Source: Roseibium sediminis
GTDB lineage: Bacteria > Pseudomonadota > Alphaproteobacteria > Rhizobiales > Stappiaceae
Length of the DNA stretch: 64,000 nt
Reading direction: 5' to 3'
NCBI RefSeq assembly: GCF_008711325.1
Contig: NZ_VXDB01000002.1
Coordinates: 186,001-250,000, forward strand
Shown: positions 8,300-16,462 of the stretch, piece after piece
Position numbering within the stretch: the first letter of the stretch is position 1
How the letters are laid out: the number at the start of each line of letters is the position of its first letter
Translations under genes and position numbers: made by a program
The notes under the pieces: model-generated
Told to the model about the DNA's origin: nothing
Seen by the model: the letters and a program-made list of their open reading frames with translations, nothing else
Database searches by the model: none

Positions 8300-8862
8300 A
8301 GCCGCGGCACCTTGTAGGGGGCGACAAGACGGTCGACACCGTGAGGAATGCTATCCAGCACCACCCCACCCTCTTCGCGATGTTCAAACCAGTGGGCAAC
8401 CAGAAGCCGGATCGCCTGTTTGAAAGCCTCCGGAACGGCATCGGCAGTTGCCCCATATCCGGCGGAAAACTCGATTTCCGCGCCCATCATCGAGCGGGAT
8501 GGAACGCCGGTATCAAGGCTGACCTTCACTCGCGCCGGAGCGACGTCACGCCCAAGCGACCATTTGTCAGGTGATAGCGCATGCGGAATGCCGGTAGCGT
8601 CATAAACAGTGATGCTGTCGATGCTTTGGACCGGAGCAACGGGAAGCCGGACTGCCCGCCCTTCCGGCCAGGCGTCGAGATAAAGCCGCCATCCTTGAGT
8701 GATGAGCGCGCGCCCTGTCAGGCGCTCTACATGCTCCCGCGCTGCCTTGATGTAATCGGCCAGCAGACCATCTTCCGTCTCGCTGGCAAGGCGCAAATGC
8801 GCACGCAAGTCCGCGACCGTCAACGGTTCGACCGCTGGCGCCGCAATCAATATCGATGTCAT
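8296..8862 (-). CDS. GTA head-tail connector (g6-like)
   Basis: About 188 residues. The N-terminal PLTVADLRAHLRLASETED is the diagnostic opening of phage gp6-like connector proteins, and AIRLLVAHWFEHRE near the C-terminus is also typical. It assembles as a ring under the portal. Start placed at the ATG at 8862; a GTG at 8880 is also in frame. It begins directly after a strong intrinsic terminator, so expression must depend on readthrough or on a promoter within 8863-9026, which I cannot identify. Confidence 0.9.
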   Translation of the reverse strand: MTSILIAAPAVEPLTVADLRAHLRLASETEDGLLADYIKAAREHVERLTGRALITQGWRLYLDAWPEGRAVRLPVAPVQSIDSITVYDATGIPHALSPDKWSLGRDVAPARVKVSLDTGVPSRSMMGAEIEFSAGYGATADAVPEAFKQAIRLLVAHWFEHREEGGVVLDSIPHGVDRLVAPYKVPRL

Positions 8863-8880
8863 GAAAAGACCCCGCACCAC

Positions 8881-8917
8881 AAAAAAAGACGTCGGCCTCT
8901 GCGAAAACGCCGACGTC
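8881..8917 (-). terminator. Intrinsic terminator between GTA capsid and connector genes
   Basis: On the minus strand a 9-bp perfect stem (GACGTCGGC with GCCGACGTC) and a 12-nt loop is followed immediately by seven T. This is a textbook Rho-independent terminator, lying 110 bp past the capsid stop and 18 bp before the connector start. It should raise capsid transcripts relative to the tail genes. Confidence 0.85.
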
Positions 8918-9026
8918 AGTTGGGGAGGATTCAGGTGACCAGACGTGCCACCTGAATGAAAAGACTATCGGGACCAGCCGCTGTGATATCAACCAAGGCC
9001 GATTTCACGCTGGCTCGTCAAAATTG

Positions 9027-10349
9027 TCAGACCGAGAACTTCAAGAGCTTGATTGCATCGAAGTCCTGAACACCGCCGCCGACACGTTTTGTGGTGTAGA
9101 ACAGCACATAAGGTTTGGCCGAATAGGGATCGCGCAGCAGACGGACACCCACCCGGTCAACCACGAGATACCCCCGGCGGAAATCGCCAAAGGCAATCGG
9201 TGTGGCATCAGCGCCGATGTCCGGCATGTCTTCAGCCTCGGTCACGGCGAAGTTCATAAAGGTCGCTTCGCCGCCTGCAACCGCTGGCGGTTGCCAGAGG
9301 TAATTGCCGTCTGCATCCTTCAGCTTGCGCAAGGCTCCTTGTGTCCTGCGGTTCATCACGAAACGGGCGTTCTGGCGATAGCCGCTCTTCAGCGTGTAGA
9401 TCAGATCGATCAACCTGTCGGCGGGCGCAGTGGCTGCAAAGTCCCCGGCAACGCCGGTGGACAAGGTTCCGATGCTGCCCCAGGACCAGGCCGCCTCGTC
9501 CACCTGTGGAACACTCAGGAACCCGGTCGGCTTGTTGACCCCGTCGCCGGAAACGAACGCTGCGCCCTCCTGCTCGGCAAAGGCTGTCTCCACCTCCTCG
9601 GCAATCCACGCATCCAGATCGATGGCCGCATCATCCAGCAAGGCCGAGGTGGCAGCCGGCATGGCGTAGAGTTCCATGGTCGGGAAGGTCAGCTCAGCAA
9701 GGGTAGGCGATGCCGTTTGCGGGCGCGGGCTGGTTTCGCCCACCCACCCGGCTTGCGGACCTGTCTGGGCGAAGGGCTTCTTGTAGCTGCCGGACGAGAC
9801 CTGGCGGTTTCCGGCAATCGCACGAATGGGCGAGACGAGCGAGAGGCGGCGCAGGATCTCCGTCTCGGTTTCTTCGGGAACCAGATAGCCGCCGTCGCTT
9901 CCGGTGCCGGAGTTCATGGATTTCAGTTCCAGCATGCGCATCTGCTGATCGCGGCCACTGCGCATGTAGCTTTCAAAGGCAGCCTTTTGCTCAAGAGTAC
10001 GGGAGCCGCCCATGGAGCTGGAGCGATGACCGAGGGCTGGACGGCGCGCCTTCAAGCTCAGGTCATCAAGACGCTTCTTGGTCATGTCCAGCGTGGCATC
10101 GAGGCGATCCAGCTTTTCGAGGGTCAGCACATCGGCGCTGCCGCGTTTTTCGATTTCCTCCAGCCGGGCATCATTCACCTGCCGGTAAGCCTCAAACGCG
10201 CGAAAGAAGCCGTCGAAACTGCGCGCGACCTCGTCGCCAGAACTTGGCATCTGGGATGGCTCGTCAAAGGAGACATCGGCAACCGGGAAGCCGGCCTTTG
10301 TTTCAAGGTCGGTCGGGAGCGCGGAAAAATCATGATCGGAAATGGACAT
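9027..10349 (-). CDS. GTA major capsid protein, HK97 fold (g5-like)
   Basis: About 440 residues. A charged coiled-coil N-terminal arm (about residues 1-110, EIEKRGSADVLTLEKLDRLD) corresponds to the scaffolding delta-domain removed by the prohead protease in HK97-type capsids. The mature part begins around the SGTGSDGGYLVPEE motif and includes GWVGETSPRPQT and the C-terminal RVGVRLLRDPYSAKPYVLFY, all characteristic of the HK97 major capsid family. ATGs at 10355 and 10349 are in frame; the second has AAGGA at better spacing. The gene is 30 bp downstream of the protease. Confidence 0.95.
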   Translation of the reverse strand: MSISDHDFSALPTDLETKAGFPVADVSFDEPSQMPSSGDEVARSFDGFFRAFEAYRQVNDARLEEIEKRGSADVLTLEKLDRLDATLDMTKKRLDDLSLKARRPALGHRSSSMGGSRTLEQKAAFESYMRSGRDQQMRMLELKSMNSGTGSDGGYLVPEETETEILRRLSLVSPIRAIAGNRQVSSGSYKKPFAQTGPQAGWVGETSPRPQTASPTLAELTFPTMELYAMPAATSALLDDAAIDLDAWIAEEVETAFAEQEGAAFVSGDGVNKPTGFLSVPQVDEAAWSWGSIGTLSTGVAGDFAATAPADRLIDLIYTLKSGYRQNARFVMNRRTQGALRKLKDADGNYLWQPPAVAGGEATFMNFAVTEAEDMPDIGADATPIAFGDFRRGYLVVDRVGVRLLRDPYSAKPYVLFYTTKRVGGGVQDFDAIKLLKFSV

Positions 10350-10379
10350 AAGCATTCCTTCTTTTGCTGGAAAATATGG

Positions 10380-10802
10380 TCAGGAGAGAAGACGGGCTCT
10401 CGCCCCTTCAACCTGCGGGAAGGTCACGAGGGAAATCTCCCACAGGTCAATTTCGGACAGGCACCGGACACCGCGCTGGTCCCGCGGACGGGTTGCCTTG
10501 CGAGCCTGGAAACCGATGGACAGACCGCTGAGCGCACCGGCTTTCATCAGGCAGGCCGCCTCGCGGCCAAGCGCCGTTCCGCCGATCAACCGACCGATGA
10601 CGCGCAGGCCGACCCGGTCCTCGACGATCCGTTCCCATCGCCCGATTGGCCGGGTCTGATCGTGCTGCCAGAGCATGGCAATCCGGCTAGTCCCGCGTGT
10701 CATCAAGCTCTTGCGAAACGCCCCCGGCAGCACCTTGTCGCCCGCTCCGTCGACAATTCCAAAGAGGCTCGCATAGCCGCTGATCAGGGTTCCATCACTC
10801 AC
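10380..10802 (-). CDS. GTA prohead protease (g4-like)
   Basis: About 140 residues, HK97 prohead protease (herpes-assemblin-like serine protease). It opens with DGTLISGYASLFGIVD and has the family motifs LWQHDQTRPIGRWE, containing the catalytic histidine, and GALSGLSIGF, containing the catalytic serine. Best start is a GTG at 10802, because GTGA overlaps the stop of the preceding small ORF and GGAGCGG lies just upstream. The much longer open frame to 10988 begins with low-complexity sequence and is not supported. It cleaves the capsid N-terminal arm during maturation. Confidence 0.87.
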   Translation of the reverse strand: MSDGTLISGYASLFGIVDGAGDKVLPGAFRKSLMTRGTSRIAMLWQHDQTRPIGRWERIVEDRVGLRVIGRLIGGTALGREAACLMKAGALSGLSIGFQARKATRPRDQRGVRCLSEIDLWEISLVTFPQVEGARARLLS

Positions 10803-10999
10803 CGCTTCCGCTCCATTTTGCCTTTGCGGCCTGCGGCTGCGATCTCCTCTTCGGCCATCCGGGCAAGGTGGCATGCGAAGGTTCTGAAAACGGCCTGGTG
10901 ATTGGCGACAGGCGGAATGGAGACTGGCGGGAGGGTGGCTGGGCGGGCGCGCAGACGCGGCACGCTCCAGCCGGTGGACTGGACACATTGATCGGTCAT
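10799..10999 (-). CDS. Small GTA-cluster protein of unknown function, coupled to the prohead protease
   Basis: 66-residue frame from an ATG at 10999. Its TGA stop overlaps the GTG start of the protease gene (GTGA), and its last codons provide that gene's ribosome site. The N-terminal half is Pro/Arg-rich and the C-terminal half is basic and helical (MAEEEIAAAGRKGK). I do not recognise a family. Position between g3.5 and g4, compact spacing and coupling argue that it is real; it could act only as a translational lead-in to the protease. Confidence 0.55.
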   Translation of the reverse strand: MTDQCVQSTGWSVPRLRARPATLPPVSIPPVANHQAVFRTFACHLARMAEEEIAAAGRKGKMERKR

Positions 11000-11088
11000 T
11001 GAAAACACCTGAAATCTGGCAGCAAAACTCCGTCTTCGGGGCAAACTTCCCGGAATAGGCAAATCTGCCGCTACGTAAATTTGTCAGT

Positions 11089-11313
11089 TTATTGAATCGG
11101 TTCGCCGGAAACGCTCACCCCGCTCCGCAAGCGGTTAAGGCGTTGATTCAAGTCGGAAAGCTCGTTCACAAAATCGGAGAACCGCTGGTTGGATATGGCC
11201 AGTTCCTTCAACAGGAGCAGGGTCAGAAATGATGCGGTTGCAGCCCACAGAAAAAGGGCCAGATGGGCAAGATCACCCCGGTCGAGAACCGAGCGCGCAA
11301 CATCTTCAAGCAT
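11089..11313 (-). CDS. Small GTA membrane protein (g3.5-like)
   Basis: 74-residue protein with one predicted transmembrane segment (LALFLWAATASFLTLLLL) followed by a heptad-like coiled-coil region (NELSDLNQRLNRL). RcGTA and relatives have a small gene of uncertain function at this place between portal and protease. Start at the ATG at 11313, which overlaps the portal stop by 8 bp and has a strong AGGGAGGA site; an in-frame ATG at 11364 lies deeper in the portal gene and is less likely. Confidence 0.75.
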   Translation of the reverse strand: MLEDVARSVLDRGDLAHLALFLWAATASFLTLLLLKELAISNQRFSDFVNELSDLNQRLNRLRSGVSVSGEPIQ

Positions 11314-12505
11314 GGGCTCGTCCTCCCTCGCGGGAGCCGTAACCAACGGCCATGCGCTTTTCATCCTCGCTCAGGAAGTCGGCACTCCCCACCCGGCGCC
11401 ACAGCGCCTCTCGCTCACTCGACAGGGCCTCGATGGCATCGATATCCGGCTCCAGCCGCAGGTTGCCCTTATAAGCGGGACCAAGCCATGCCGCCAGATT
11501 GGCCGCCATTCGCTTGACCAGAGGCAACACGGCACCGCGCCAAAAGGCCCGGTTGGCTTCCTGATAATTCGAATAGGTGTTGTCGCCGGGAATGGCGAGC
11601 AACATGGGCGGCACCCCGAAGGCAAGTGCAATCTCGCGCGCGGCCTGATTCTTGGCTTCAATGAAGTCCATGTCCTTGGGCGTCAGCCCCATGGGCTTCC
11701 AGTCGAGCCCGCCTTCCAGAAGCAACGGGCGACCTGCATTCTTGGCACCCTGATAGCCACTTTCCAGTTCTTCCTTCAAACGCTCAAACTGGTCGGCGGT
11801 CAGATTAAGGGCATCCCCTGCCCCATAGACCAGGGCGCCGGATGGCCGTGCTGCATTGTCGAGCAACGCCTTGTTCCAGCCGGTTGCCGCATTGTGGATG
11901 TCGAGGCTCATTTGTGCAGCTTCGACCGGTGCGAAACCGTAGTGGTCATTCAGCGGATGAAAGAAGCGAATGTGGCGAACAGCTGCAATCTCGCCTTCCC
12001 CGTCAGCGGGCAAACGAATGGTCTTTCCATCAACGGTGTAGTCGAATGCCTCAGGCCAGCCATTTGCCCCCGGCACGACCTTCATCCGGTCGGGCCTCAG
12101 CGCGTACAGCTCCCTCGGGATGCCATCAACACCGACCTGCTCCAGATAGGCATTGCCTGCCGTCAGCAGATAACCATAGGCGCTTTCCAGAAAATCCGGC
12201 CCGGTCTCCTGCCGATTGGGCCGGGCGAGCAGGTCCAGCAGCGGGTGAGTGACGAGCTCTTCGCCCCCCTCATGCAGCAGCAGCGGCACACTTGCCGCCG
12301 CCTCCGCCACCATACGCACGGCACGATAGACAATCGGGTTTCGGGCGTAGCCCTCGCGGGCCAGCGCCGCATAGTTGCGCGTGCTCCAGACCGGCTGGGA
12401 TTGTCCGTGAACAGCCAGAAGCGCCCCGGTTCGGGATGCCTTCTCCTCACGACCCTGCTCCGGTCCCCTTCGAAAAATTGATTCAAATCTCTCGCTCAAG
12501 CGCAT
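11306..12505 (-). CDS. GTA portal protein, HK97 family (g3-like)
   Basis: About 399 residues. Diagnostic segments are ARNPIVYRAVRMVAEAAASV near the start, THPLLDLLARPNR, YLLTAGNAYLEQVG, and the C-terminal ALAFGVPPMLLAIPGDNTYS with NYQEANRAFW. The portal dodecamer sits at the capsid vertex and is the DNA entry and exit channel. An in-frame TTG at 12526 would add seven residues; the ATG at 12505 is preferred, although neither has a strong ribosome site. The 246-bp gap to g2 holds a palindromic repeat. Confidence 0.94.
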   Translation of the reverse strand: MRLSERFESIFRRGPEQGREEKASRTGALLAVHGQSQPVWSTRNYAALAREGYARNPIVYRAVRMVAEAAASVPLLLHEGGEELVTHPLLDLLARPNRQETGPDFLESAYGYLLTAGNAYLEQVGVDGIPRELYALRPDRMKVVPGANGWPEAFDYTVDGKTIRLPADGEGEIAAVRHIRFFHPLNDHYGFAPVEAAQMSLDIHNAATGWNKALLDNAARPSGALVYGAGDALNLTADQFERLKEELESGYQGAKNAGRPLLLEGGLDWKPMGLTPKDMDFIEAKNQAAREIALAFGVPPMLLAIPGDNTYSNYQEANRAFWRGAVLPLVKRMAANLAAWLGPAYKGNLRLEPDIDAIEALSSEREALWRRVGSADFLSEDEKRMAVGYGSREGGRAHA

Positions 12506-12584
12506 GACATGGCTCGCTTTTTTCAATGTTTTTCAAAAATGAGGAAAGCGTTTTCTATTCCAATCGCTTTCAGGCGAGGCACTC

Positions 12585-12712
12585 CCTTTTTCCCCTCCCC
12601 CATGTGGGGAGGGGTTAGGGGTGGGGGTGAAGTTCCCGAAGCCTCGATCTTTGGCATGAGCTGAGAACTCGCAAGCCCCCCACCCTGGCCCTCCCCACAA
12701 GGGGGAGGGGAA
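12585..12712 (-). repeat. Palindromic REP-like repeat, two inverted units, inside the GTA operon
   Basis: Two GC-rich palindromic units in inverted orientation. Unit one (about 12590-12628) folds as CCCCTCCCC with GGGGAGGGG and continues TTAGGGGTGGGGG. Unit two (about 12675-12711) is its near reverse complement. Elements of this look, which in one frame spell PPPLTPPHMGEG, are dispersed intergenic repeats in many alphaproteobacteria. A 66-codon open frame across it is an artefact of the repeat. It interrupts no gene but adds strong RNA structure between g2 and g3. Confidence 0.85.
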
Positions 12713-12751
12713 CTGAGTTCCAAAGGGCAGCTGCTTTCGTGCTGGTACGTC

Positions 12752-14029
12752 TTAAAGCCCGCGTACCTTGGGTGTCGCTTTCGGGCCCAGCATCAAATCG
12801 GTGATGGCCCAGACCAGCGCGTCCAGCCGATCCGGTGATCTGCCTCCCGACAAACCGGAGGTGCCAAAATCCGCCATTTCATCTTCCAGTTCCGGAAACG
12901 GACCGACATGGTGCACCTTGCCTTGATCGTAAAGCATGGCCACGGGCTCGGCGCGCGAGTACTTGCCACGGGTCGCCCGCACTTGCCGAACAGGAACTGC
13001 AGGGTCGACGCCGGCAATCACCTCCGCCACCATCTCGCCGCCCTGATTGACTTCGGCAACGAGACAATCTGCGCTCAATCCGTGCCAAAGGCCAACTGCT
13101 GCAGCCGCCCAATCGGTGGGTTTGGCTTGCCTTCGACTTCGATCAGCCAGCACATAGGCGCGCCCCTCCTCCGACAGACCAACAGCGACAATCCCGCAGG
13201 CATCGGAGCGCTTGCCGGAGGTGGCGGGAGGGTCTATGGCCACCACGATGCGCACAAGCGTTGGCGGAGCACCATCTACGCGGCAGGCCTCCAACCCTTC
13301 CCTGGACCAGAGAGCGTCTGGCCGGTCGTCTATCATTTCCCCGTCGAGTTCCTGCCGACCAAGGCGGGTTCCCGCATATCTTGCGACCACGGTTTCCAGA
13401 AAGGTAGGTGCCAGATTATAGGCATTGACCCGTGTTGCGGCATGGGTAACGGCGGTATCGGTCTGTCCCGTGAGCCGTTTGAGGATCGGGACCGGGCGCG
13501 GCGTTGTGGTAATCAGCTGGCGCGGCCTTGTCCCCAGACGCAGGCCAAACTGCAGCATGTCGAAGGTTTCCTCCGCATGTTTCCATTTCGCCAGCTCATC
13601 ACACCAGGCCAGATCGAATTGCGGTCCGCGCAAGGCCTCCGGATCTTCGGAGGAAAACACCTGCGCAACCACTCCATTTTGCCATTCCAACCGCCGACGG
13701 GACGGGCTCCAGACAGGTCTTCTGCCCTTTGGGTGCACAGCCAGAATGCCCGAAACACCCTCGATCATGACTTCACGGACATCGGCATAGGTCTCGCCGA
13801 TCAGGGCAATCCGGCCAGCTTCAAGGAGGCTTCTGCCAGCAGGGCCCAGCGCAAGGGAGCGTATCCATTCCGCTCCCGCCCTTGTCTTGCCAGCCCCTCG
13901 CCCGCCCAGCATCAACCAGGTGGACCACGATCCGGGCGGCGGCAACTGATGAGCATGGGCAAACAAGGGCCAGTCAGCCAGAAGGAACCTTATGTCCTGC
14001 GGACTGAGACTTTGCAGCGCGTCCTGCAT
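12752..14029 (-). CDS. GTA large terminase subunit (g2-like)
   Basis: DNA-packaging motor ATPase and nuclease. The Walker A is GGRGAGKT, within STWLMLGGRGAGKTRAGAEW, and a Walker B-like LAWCDE follows. The C-terminal nuclease part carries VVAIDPPATSG and VAEVNQGG with a late acidic DRLDALVW segment. Several in-frame ATGs exist (14107, 14053, 14038, 14029); 14029 has GGATGGGG at suitable spacing and gives about 425 residues, and the longest frame gives 451. It overlaps the small terminase gene in either case. Confidence 0.94.
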   Translation of the reverse strand: MQDALQSLSPQDIRFLLADWPLFAHAHQLPPPGSWSTWLMLGGRGAGKTRAGAEWIRSLALGPAGRSLLEAGRIALIGETYADVREVMIEGVSGILAVHPKGRRPVWSPSRRRLEWQNGVVAQVFSSEDPEALRGPQFDLAWCDELAKWKHAEETFDMLQFGLRLGTRPRQLITTTPRPVPILKRLTGQTDTAVTHAATRVNAYNLAPTFLETVVARYAGTRLGRQELDGEMIDDRPDALWSREGLEACRVDGAPPTLVRIVVAIDPPATSGKRSDACGIVAVGLSEEGRAYVLADRSRRQAKPTDWAAAAVGLWHGLSADCLVAEVNQGGEMVAEVIAGVDPAVPVRQVRATRGKYSRAEPVAMLYDQGKVHHVGPFPELEDEMADFGTSGLSGGRSPDRLDALVWAITDLMLGPKATPKVRGL

Positions 14030-14498
14030 TTTCCCCATCCGAGCACAATCCATGAAGGCGGCCCGCAAGTTCGCTGCGGAGGTGGTCCGGATCGACATTG
14101 TCATCACCTTCCGATGCCTCCTTCTCGTGGCTTTTCCGAAGATCGGATACCAGCTCCAGTGTTCTTGCCAGACCGGCGAGCATTTTCACGGCCTTGTCGA
14201 GCTCTGCGATGTCAACACTCTGGTCGCCCATCTCGGCGAGTTTTGCTTCAATTCGGTCCAGCTGACCGGTGCAAGTCTCATAAAGCCGACCAATCAGATC
14301 GACCGGTTTTGCGCCCACCGCCCCGCTTGCGGAAAGGTCTCCACGGCATTGAGAAGCCCCGCTGTCCGGAGGCTTCCTCCTTTCGACCCGTCGCATCTTT
14401 TTCGCCCTCGCCCGCTCAGAGCGAAGGCTTGCGGAAATACCCCTTTCAACCAGACCGGAAAAACGCCCTTGGGCCGAGTTACGTGTTTGATCAGTCAT
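13974..14498 (-). CDS. GTA small terminase subunit (g1-like)
   Basis: About 174 residues from the ATG at 14498. It has a basic N-terminus (SERARAKKMRRVERRK), a linker, and a helical segment (DIAELDKAVKMLAGLARTLELVSDLRK) that matches GTA g1 proteins, which form the oligomerisation core of the small terminase. GTA small terminases lack site-specific packaging, in line with random host DNA packaging. It is the first gene of the cluster and overlaps g2. An upstream frame extending to 14609 is AT-rich and not protein-like. Confidence 0.85.
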   Translation of the reverse strand: MTDQTRNSAQGRFSGLVERGISASLRSERARAKKMRRVERRKPPDSGASQCRGDLSASGAVGAKPVDLIGRLYETCTGQLDRIEAKLAEMGDQSVDIAELDKAVKMLAGLARTLELVSDLRKSHEKEASEGDDNVDPDHLRSELAGRLHGLCSDGENAGRAAKSQSAGHKVPSG

Positions 14499-14704
14499 TT
14501 TGGCCAACCAGAAATATTGATAAAATTTATTACTACATTTATTACTGCTCAAAATCTCTTTTATTGAGATAACTACATATATTTTCGCAATAACAATGCG
14601 CAATAACACGCATCATTATTCCCGCTTTACGCTTTTTTATTTGTATTACCCTACATCTTTAACTCAGTAGAATATCAGACTCGTGACTGCGGCAGGCGCC
14701 CAAA
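14499..14704. other. Divergent AT-rich intergenic region, presumed GTA promoter region
   Basis: 206 bp between the GTA small terminase (minus) and the diguanylate cyclase (plus). It is much more AT-rich than the flanking genes. It must carry promoters for both directions, but I could not confidently place -35/-10 boxes or a CtrA or GafA site. Confidence 0.5.
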
Positions 14705-15775
14705 ATGGACAAAACACTTGTAGAGATGCTCCACATCAGCAATCTGGAGATTGCCGATCGGCTGAAAATCCTAGGTATTTCAGCCGAGGAACTCGACCTG
14801 CTTTCCGGCTACAAGCCCATTGTCGAAGCTTGCGCGGAAACAGTCGTTGAGCAGTTCTACGAAGTGCAGGCAAACCACGACGAGGTGGCCCTTCTGATCG
14901 GCGATTCAGAGACAATGCGACGCCTCAGAAATGCCTTGAGGCGCTATGTCGTTGAACTCTTTTCGGGCTACTACGATCATGAGTATGTGAACAACCGACT
15001 GCGGATCGGTCTCGTTCACAAACGCATCGGCGTGGAGCCGAAATTCTATCTCGCCGGGATGTTGACCCTGAAGTCGATCCTCACCGAAACCCTTGCAGCA
15101 CACGAGACTGACACCGAGCGGCTACAGAAATCGCTACTGGCGCTGGACAAGCTCCTGCATTTCGACACGACCCTTGTGTTCGACACCTACATTCATACGG
15201 TCGTGACCGAAGTTGAAAACGTCAAGAAACGGGCAATCCTGTATGCCAACGAGCTTGAGGAAAAGAACAAGCTCCTGGGCACCTATGCCGAGCGTGACTC
15301 CCTCACGAACATCCTGAACATCCGCGGGATGCAGAAAATCCTTCGCCGCGAAATCGCCATGGCGCAGCGACGCAAGTCCATTCTTTCGGTCATCTACATT
15401 GACGTGGACGACTTCAAGCAGGTCAACGACACCAAGGGCCATGCAAAGGGCGACGAGATCCTTGTCGATCTGGCGAAGTGCATTACCGAGAACATGCGAA
15501 GCGCCGATTTTGCCTGCCGGATCGGCGGAGACGAGTTCTGCGTCATCCTTCCCGATTGCGATCAGGCAGGCGCCTTTGCAATTGCCGATCTCATTCAGGA
15601 CGCCTTTTCAGGGCGTTACCCGAACAATACAATCAGCATCGGCGTTTCGGAAACCGGACATCAGGAATACAAGGACGAGACGCGCCTGCTCCATGAAGCC
15701 GACGAAAAAATGTATGCGGACAAGAGCGCCAAGAAGGAACAAAAGACCGCCTCGACACAGGACGCTGCGGAATAA
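14705..15775 (+). CDS. Globin-coupled sensor diguanylate cyclase
   Basis: 356 residues. Residues about 15-165 resemble a protoglobin/globin-coupled sensor domain, with the probable heme-ligating histidine in IGLVHKRIGVEPKFYLAGM (His105). A helical linker (about 166-195) leads to a GGDEF domain with the intact active-site motif GGDEF at 274-278 and an RxxD product-inhibition site (R265-D268) five residues before it. The protein should make cyclic-di-GMP in response to O2 or another diatomic gas, like E. coli DosC. It is divergently transcribed from the GTA cluster. The end is a short charged tail. Confidence 0.93.
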   Translation: MDKTLVEMLHISNLEIADRLKILGISAEELDLLSGYKPIVEACAETVVEQFYEVQANHDEVALLIGDSETMRRLRNALRRYVVELFSGYYDHEYVNNRLRIGLVHKRIGVEPKFYLAGMLTLKSILTETLAAHETDTERLQKSLLALDKLLHFDTTLVFDTYIHTVVTEVENVKKRAILYANELEEKNKLLGTYAERDSLTNILNIRGMQKILRREIAMAQRRKSILSVIYIDVDDFKQVNDTKGHAKGDEILVDLAKCITENMRSADFACRIGGDEFCVILPDCDQAGAFAIADLIQDAFSGRYPNNTISIGVSETGHQEYKDETRLLHEADEKMYADKSAKKEQKTASTQDAAE

Positions 15776-16085
15776 CAGCTCCGGCGAACACGAAAACACC
15801 TTTGCTGGACGCGACCTCTGGTCCGGCACTGATACTTCTTGTTCTTCTTGATGTTCAGAAAAAACCGGAACAGCGCCTCAGCCGCAGTTTTCCGATCATG
15901 GCAAAACCCTATCAGAACATCGTCACGCTGTCAAGAATTTTTTCCTATTCCAGCGAATTCGGCACAACGGCTATCCGGACAGCCGCCACCGGCCTTTGTT
16001 TTCCGCGCGCCCATTGAAGAAGTCCCGCTACGTCACCAAGTGTCTGCTGTCGAACAAAACACTTCAAATATTATCAGGTGACATA
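15776..16085. other. Intergenic region, nothing recognised
   Basis: 310 bp between the diguanylate cyclase and a small unknown gene. No convincing terminator, RNA or coding sequence seen. A ribosome site (CAGGTGA) immediately precedes the next ATG. Confidence 0.5.
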
Positions 16086-16460
16086 ATGGGAAAACGCGTC
16101 TTGATGGTTGGCTGGCATCCAACAGCTACTGCAATCGATTATACCAAATGGCCGGATCTGACGCCGGAAAAGCTGCTGGCCATGCTAAACGCCGACAAGG
16201 ACAAGATTGCCGCGACAGGGCATGACATTACGCTGGCCTTCATTCACACCGCCGAGTCAGCTGCGGGCGATGTTCAATCCATTCTCGAACAGGACGACTT
16301 TGACATCGTCATGATCGGTGCCGGGGTTCGCCGCGTAGACGACCATTTCCTCGTGTTCGAGCGGCTGGTGAACGTGGTGCACGAACACGCGCCAAAGGCC
16401 AGAATCGCCTTCAACACCCGTCCGGAAGATTCCGCCGAAGCCATTGAACGTTGGGTTTGA
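16086..16460 (+). CDS. Conserved protein of unknown function, small Rossmann-like
   Basis: 124 residues from an ATG preceded by CAGGTGA. Predicted pattern is alternating strands and helices: GKRVLMVGWHP, then a helix, ITLAFIHTAE, a helix, FDIVMIGAGVRRVDDHFLVFE, and a final ARIAFNTRPED. This is a small doubly wound alpha/beta fold resembling a receiver or nucleotide-binding domain, but it lacks a clear phosphoacceptor pattern or a glycine loop. I do not know its function. It is convergent with yjbQ, the two stops being 2 bp apart. Confidence 0.75.
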   Translation: MGKRVLMVGWHPTATAIDYTKWPDLTPEKLLAMLNADKDKIAATGHDITLAFIHTAESAAGDVQSILEQDDFDIVMIGAGVRRVDDHFLVFERLVNVVHEHAPKARIAFNTRPEDSAEAIERWV

Positions 16461-16462
16461 TC

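Noticed and set aside
9024-10901. A 625-codon open frame on the plus strand opposite the capsid and protease genes
   Set aside because: It is the antisense shadow of strongly conserved GTA genes in GC-rich DNA and has no recognisable protein pattern or ribosome site.
12523-12723. 66-codon minus-strand open frame between g2 and g3
   Set aside because: Created by the palindromic repeat; the same peptide-like pattern appears wherever such repeats occur.
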